Positions 60,384 through 64,000 of a stretch of DNA of 64,000 nucleotides are shown here, piece after piece. Origin of the DNA: Bacillus sp. FJAT-27445 (GTDB taxonomy: Bacteria > Bacillota > Bacilli > Bacillales > Cytobacillaceae); assembly GCF_001510665.1 (NCBI RefSeq), contig NZ_LMTI01000003.1:521039-585038 (forward strand). Reading direction: 5' to 3'. The translations under genes and the position numbers were made by a program. The notes beneath the pieces are model-generated. The model was not told where the DNA came from, searched no databases, and was given only the letters and a program-made list of their open reading frames with translations. How positions within the stretch are numbered: position 1 is the first letter of the stretch; each line of letters opens with the position of its first letter.

Positions 60384-61760
60384 ATGTTAGGTTTTTTGGT
60401 ACGGATAGGAAGGGCGCTCATGCTCCCGATTGCCGTATTGCCAGCAGCCGCCCTGTTGCTTCGCTTGGGGCAGCCGGACTTATTGGATATTGAATTTATT
60501 TCTTCTGCTGGTAACGCAATTTTTGCAAACCTGGCACTTCTGTTTGCAATCGGGGTCGCTGTCGGGATAGCCAAGGATGGCAACGGAGCCGCCGGACTTG
60601 CCGGAGCGATTGGCTATTTCATTTTAACGGAGGGCACAAAAGCCATCAACGAAGAAATCAACATGGCGGTTCTCGGAGGAATCCTCGCCGGGGTTATTGC
60701 CGGGCTATTGTACAATAAATATCATGATATTAAACTTCCGGATTGGCTTGGCTTCTTTGGCGGGCGGCGCTTTGTCCCGATTATCACTGCTTTGACAATG
60801 CTAATCCTGGCCGCGGTGTTTGGATACGTATGGCCGCCAGTCCAGCATGTAATCAACTCTATTGGAAACTGGATTGTTGGAGCCGGGGCGCTGGGAGTCG
60901 GGGTATTCGGCTTCCTGAACCGTTTGCTCATCCCGCTCGGCCTGCACCATGTCCTCAACACACTCGTCTGGTTTGAATTCGGTGAATTTACGAATGCTGC
61001 CGGCGAGGTTGTAAAGGGTGACTTGACCCGTTTCTTCGCAAAAGATCCGGATGCCGGAATCTTTATGACTGGCTTCTTCCCAGTCATGATGTTCGGCCTC
61101 CCAGCCGCAGCCGCAGCGATGGTTGCCGCGGCCAAAAAAGAAAGGCGCAAAGCAGTTGCCGGGGTTATGATCGGGCTTGCGTTTACCTCGTTCCTGACAG
61201 GTATTACTGAACCAATCGAATTCCTGTTCATGTTCCTGTCTCCGGTCCTTTATGTCGTCCATGCTCTTTTGACAGGAATTGCACTGGCAGTTACCTATTT
61301 CATGGGCATCAGGCACGGTTTCGGATTCTCGGCAGGCGCCATTGACTACTTCCTGAATTACGGGATCGCCACAAAGCCGTTCCTGCTCGCGCTGGTCGGC
61401 CTTGTGTATGCAGCCATTTACTTCGTCGTATTCTATTTCCTTATCAAGAAGCTCGACCTTAAGACTCCGGGCCGTGAAGATGATGTCGAAGGTGAGTTTG
61501 ACGAAGATTCCGCGATTAAGGGCGACTACCATTCAGCTGCCGTCCAGTATGTTGATGCCCTAGGCGGAAAGGATAACCTCCTCAGCATCGATAACTGCGT
61601 CACCCGCCTTCGCCTACGAGTAAAGGACGCTGACAACGTGAATGAAAACCGCCTCAAGCAGCTCGGTTCCAAAGGGGTCATCAAGCTCAGCAAACAGGAT
61701 ATCCAGGTAGTTGTCGGCACAGACGTCGAGTTTCTCGCAAATGAAATCAAAAAGCTATAA
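60384..61760 (+). CDS. nagP: PTS N-acetylglucosamine transporter EIICB
   Basis: A 458-residue membrane permease. EIIC (residues 1-370) has about ten spans, with GLHHVLNTLVWFEFGEF and GITEPIEFLFMF; the EIIB domain at the C-terminus has the phosphorylated Cys in SIDNCVTRLRLRV. It imports and phosphorylates GlcNAc, giving GlcNAc-6-P for nagA. No EIIA domain, as in B. subtilis NagP. ATG 60384 behind GAAGAGGTG. A cre site precedes it. Confidence 0.95.
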   Translation: MLGFLVRIGRALMLPIAVLPAAALLLRLGQPDLLDIEFISSAGNAIFANLALLFAIGVAVGIAKDGNGAAGLAGAIGYFILTEGTKAINEEINMAVLGGILAGVIAGLLYNKYHDIKLPDWLGFFGGRRFVPIITALTMLILAAVFGYVWPPVQHVINSIGNWIVGAGALGVGVFGFLNRLLIPLGLHHVLNTLVWFEFGEFTNAAGEVVKGDLTRFFAKDPDAGIFMTGFFPVMMFGLPAAAAAMVAAAKKERRKAVAGVMIGLAFTSFLTGITEPIEFLFMFLSPVLYVVHALLTGIALAVTYFMGIRHGFGFSAGAIDYFLNYGIATKPFLLALVGLVYAAIYFVVFYFLIKKLDLKTPGREDDVEGEFDEDSAIKGDYHSAAVQYVDALGGKDNLLSIDNCVTRLRLRVKDADNVNENRLKQLGSKGVIKLSKQDIQVVVGTDVEFLANEIKKL

Positions 61761-61770
61761 ATAACTTTGA

Positions 61771-61808
61771 TACGCTTGGCGGCCCCCGTGCCGCCAGGTA
61801 TTTTTTTC
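61771..61808 (+). terminator. nagP terminator
   Basis: TGGCGG-CCCCCGTG-CCGCCA then TATTTTTTT. Confidence 0.85.
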
Positions 61809-61871
61809 GTTCTCTTTGGTAAAATTAACCTCGTTGGTGTTTTAAGGAAGGATTTGGGTTTTTAGAGGATT

Positions 61872-62023
61872 ATGAAGACAGTTTTGATGGGGATTTTTGT
61901 ATGAAAGTGTCTTCATCGGGTTTATGAAGACAGTTTTAATGGGGATTATTACTTGAAAGTGTCTTCATCGAGTTTATGAAGACAGTTTTGATTGGGTTGT
62001 TTGCTTGAAAGTGTCTTCATCTC
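61872..62023. repeat. 52-nt tandem hairpin repeat, array A2
   Basis: Three units start at 61872, 61924 and 61976, exactly 52 nt apart. Arms match array A1 at 38.0 kb (ATGAAGACAGTTTT ... TTGAAAGTGTCTTCAT), loop sequence differs. Confidence 0.85.
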
Positions 62024-62088
62024 TGCCGCATTTTATTTACACACAAAAAAGCCTTAAACATTACCATTTCCCTAAGGAGGTAGCTGCG

Positions 62089-63006
62089 TTGAAACGTATA
62101 CTTGACTGTACCGCGTCCGATTTTGCGAAGATGAACGGGCAGGAAATTAAAAAGTCCATTCTCGCCTCGGAAGGCAGGACCATTTTAGCTGAGGTCATCG
62201 GGTCGTTTACCCCGCTTTACCCTGCTGTTACGAACGCTGAAATGGTGGCAGCGTTTGGTGCCGACCTAATTTTGCTTAACTTCTTTGATGTTTTCAAGCC
62301 GGAAATACAGGGGATGTCGGCAACAGAGCCAGAGGAGATTGTACATAAGCTAAAACAGCTTGTTGGCAGGCCGATTGGTTTGAATCTTGAACCGGTTGAT
62401 CTGTCTGCTGAAAAGCTTGAAGCACTCACCGAGCTCCCGGAAGGCCGGATTGCAACCGAGAGATCTCTCCGGCGTGCGAGGGAGCTGGGCTTTGACTTTG
62501 TATGCCTGACGGGTAACCCGAAGACAGGTGTCTCAAATGCGGAGATAACGAAGGCGATTGCGGTGGCGCGTGATGTTTTTGGCCCGGAAGGCTTGATCAT
62601 CGCTGGGAAAATGCATGGGGCCGGGGTGGCCGGTGAAACAGGCAGCAGCCTGATGGGGGAAGATGTCCTTCACGGGTTTATCGAAGCCGGCGCGGATATT
62701 ATCCTCATTCCATCACCGGGAACCGTTCCCGGCTTTACGATAGCAAAAACAGCCAGGCTAGTAGACATCGTTCATGAGAAGGGCGCACTTGCCATCCTCA
62801 CGACCGGGACAAGCCAGGAAGGATCGGATGAAGCGACAATTCGGCAAATTGCCCTGAATAGCAAGATGGCCGGCGCCGACCTTTACCATATTGGTGATGC
62901 GGGAGCCAATGGAATCGCCCTGCCGGAAAACATCATGGCCTATTCCATAGTCATCCGAGGCAAGCGGCATACGTATGTCCGAATGGCGGCATCGGTAATG
63001 AGGTAG
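62089..63006 (+). CDS. TIM-barrel-like protein next to GlcNAc PTS
   Basis: A 305-residue soluble protein with alternating strand/helix pattern: LAEVIGSFTP, NAEMVAAFGADLILLNFFDV, GLNLEPVD, GFDFVCLTGNP, GLIIAGKMHGAGVAGETG, AGADIILIPSPGTVPG, LTTGTSQEGSDEATIRQI. This resembles PEP-phosphonomutase-like or ManNAc-epimerase-like barrels annotated beside PTS genes; I am not certain of the family. TTG 62089 has AAGGAGG 8 nt upstream. Possible step in sugar-phosphate use. Confidence 0.6.
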   Translation: MKRILDCTASDFAKMNGQEIKKSILASEGRTILAEVIGSFTPLYPAVTNAEMVAAFGADLILLNFFDVFKPEIQGMSATEPEEIVHKLKQLVGRPIGLNLEPVDLSAEKLEALTELPEGRIATERSLRRARELGFDFVCLTGNPKTGVSNAEITKAIAVARDVFGPEGLIIAGKMHGAGVAGETGSSLMGEDVLHGFIEAGADIILIPSPGTVPGFTIAKTARLVDIVHEKGALAILTTGTSQEGSDEATIRQIALNSKMAGADLYHIGDAGANGIALPENIMAYSIVIRGKRHTYVRMAASVMR

Positions 63007-63145
63007 GTTTTTAGGGAAAATAGAAGGCCGGTTTTAACATGTCAAGCAAGTCAGGTTAAAACCACCAATCCCGCTATTGTGAAAAACGGGATTATATGTT
63101 AAATTAGAAGTACTGTGAATGAACGTCTAACAGGAGGTGGCCTTC

Positions 63146-63379
63146 ATGCATCCATTGCTCGTAACATTATTGGTAATCGTATCAATCGGACTTATCGTCG
63201 TTGTATTATTACAATCTGGCCGTAGCGCGGGTCTTTCCGGCGCAATTTCCGGCGGGGCGGAGCAGCTTTTTGGTAAGCAGAAAGCACGCGGCATCGACTT
63301 GATCCTTCACCGGATCACGGTGGTACTGTCTGTGCTGTTCTTCATCTTAACCGTTGCCGTAACGTATTTCAAACTTTAA
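63146..63379 (+). CDS. secG: Preprotein translocase subunit SecG
   Basis: A 77-residue protein with two membrane spans and the typical [31 protein letters not shown] link (given in pieces: [22 protein letters not shown]). SecG aids SecYEA export. ATG 63146 behind AGGAGGTGG; alignment with MHAVLITLLVIV of B. subtilis supports it. Confidence 0.97.
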   Translation: MHPLLVTLLVIVSIGLIVVVLLQSGRSAGLSGAISGGAEQLFGKQKARGIDLILHRITVVLSVLFFILTVAVTYFKL

Positions 63380-63394
63380 TCAACGAAGAAATTG

Positions 63395-63425
63395 AGCCCG
63401 GCCTCGTGCCGGGCTTTATTTTTTG
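63395..63425 (+). terminator. secG terminator
   Basis: AGCCCGG-CCTCGTG-CCGGGCT then TTATTTTTT. Confidence 0.85.
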
Positions 63426-63532
63426 CAAAGAGTTCAGTCAGGGTAATTTTTTATAACTGCCATCCTGTGAAAAAGGAGAATTGGCTATTTTTCACGAATT
63501 GGTGAAGAGGTTTGTGAAAAAGGAGCGATGGC

Positions 63533-64000
63533 ATGCTGAAATGGGCGGGGGCCGCAGGAATTTGTGTAAACGATGAAGGCAGAGTTTTGATGGTTTTGCA
63601 GGGAAAGCCTGAAGAAGTAAAGAAATGGTCGGTGCCATCCGGCGGCCTTGAAGAGGGAGAAAGCTTCCGAGAATGCTGCAGGCGCGAGTTTATGGAAGAG
63701 ACCGGTTTTATTATAGAGGTCTTTGACGAGGTGAGGGTGAAAACAGGTACATACGAAGGTTTTAAGGTGGAAGTCCATTACTATATCGTGAAAATTGTAG
63801 GTGGAAGCCGGAAAATCCAGGATCCGGATAACTTGATATATGATATAGCATGGAAATCCAAAGAGGAAATAGCAATATTGGACCTTTCTTTCCCTGAAGA
63901 CAGGGATTTTTTGCTTAGTTTCCTTGAAAAACGGCAATTATTTACCTTAAAGGGAAAACAATTGCTAAACGCAAAAATATTCGCCCCATTTCTTTTGTGA
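63533..64000 (+). CDS. Nudix hydrolase
   Basis: A 155-residue protein with Nudix box SGGLEEGESFRECC then RREFMEETGF. Substrate unknown. ATG 63533 with AAAGGAGCGATGGC upstream. Stop TGA is the last base of the window. In B. subtilis secG is followed by yvaK and rnr, so this gene is an insertion relative to that order. Confidence 0.85.
   Translation: MLKWAGAAGICVNDEGRVLMVLQGKPEEVKKWSVPSGGLEEGESFRECCRREFMEETGFIIEVFDEVRVKTGTYEGFKVEVHYYIVKIVGGSRKIQDPDNLIYDIAWKSKEEIAILDLSFPEDRDFLLSFLEKRQLFTLKGKQLLNAKIFAPFLL

Overview
The window reads as chromosome of an endospore-forming member of the Bacillaceae. The evidence is gene content and order: csbA-uvrB-uvrA, a yvlB/yvlD pair, nagA-nagB-nagR, hprK-lgt-yvoD-ppaX-yvoF, yvcD-trxB-yvcI-rapZ-yvcK-whiA-crh, clpP, sigL (rpoN), cggR-gapA-pgk-tpiA-gpmI-eno and secG all follow Bacillus subtilis-like synteny. 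SpoVAF and a CwlC-like amidase point to sporulation. The species cannot be named from the sequence.

Region 1 (1-17.6 kb) is an accessory, AT-rich, partly decayed region with a copper theme. It starts with the end of an NhaC-type antiporter. After that come broken remnants of a Rieske protein, a SAM methyltransferase, a P-type metal ATPase and a YdhK/DUF1541 protein. Between them sit intact genes: a second divergent Lgt, a lone PD-(D/E)XK-like protein, a TlpA/ResA-like thioredoxin with a membrane partner, a two-component system with a Met/His-rich membrane peptide, and a membrane-anchored beta-propeller operon. csoR-copZ-copA follow, with CsoR-like operators at csoR, copA and the ResA-like operon. 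The region ends with two tandem PCYCGC-motif lipoprotein genes. In both, the conserved frame runs through an in-frame TGA for about 45 more codons. The TGA stands where a redox Cys of a CxxC pair would be expected, and an identical 17-nt stem-loop lies 15 nt downstream. I read them as tandem selenoprotein genes (Sec-x-x-Cys), the most notable discovery in the window.

Region 2 (17.8-36 kb) holds speD (long form), spoVAF, an RsbR-like STAS protein, csbA, uvrBA with a LexA box, an orphan pair of ABC permeases, a sigma-W type yvl cluster, a SPOR-domain amidase, ynfA and the GlcNAc catabolic operon nagA-nagB-nagR.

Region 3 (36-58.9 kb) is core genome: carbon-catabolite and cell-wall regulators (hprK, rapZ, yvcK, crh), lipoprotein modification (lgt), redox (trxB), proteolysis (clpP with a CtsR box), tRNA-Arg(CCG), sigma-54, and the CggR-controlled lower glycolytic operon. 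Region 4 (58.9-64 kb) has a DUF5011-type surface protein, the GlcNAc PTS permease with a cre site, a TIM-barrel-like protein, secG and a Nudix hydrolase.

Several intergenic gaps hold structured tandem repeats: three arrays with an exact 52-nt period and a shared hairpin layout (38.0, 48.5 and 61.9 kb), two degenerate 21-nt arrays (15.4 and 40.7 kb) and one 119-nt array (31.4 kb). Starts were chosen by ribosome-binding-site spacing and family N-termini; all assignments come from reading the sequence, with no database search.
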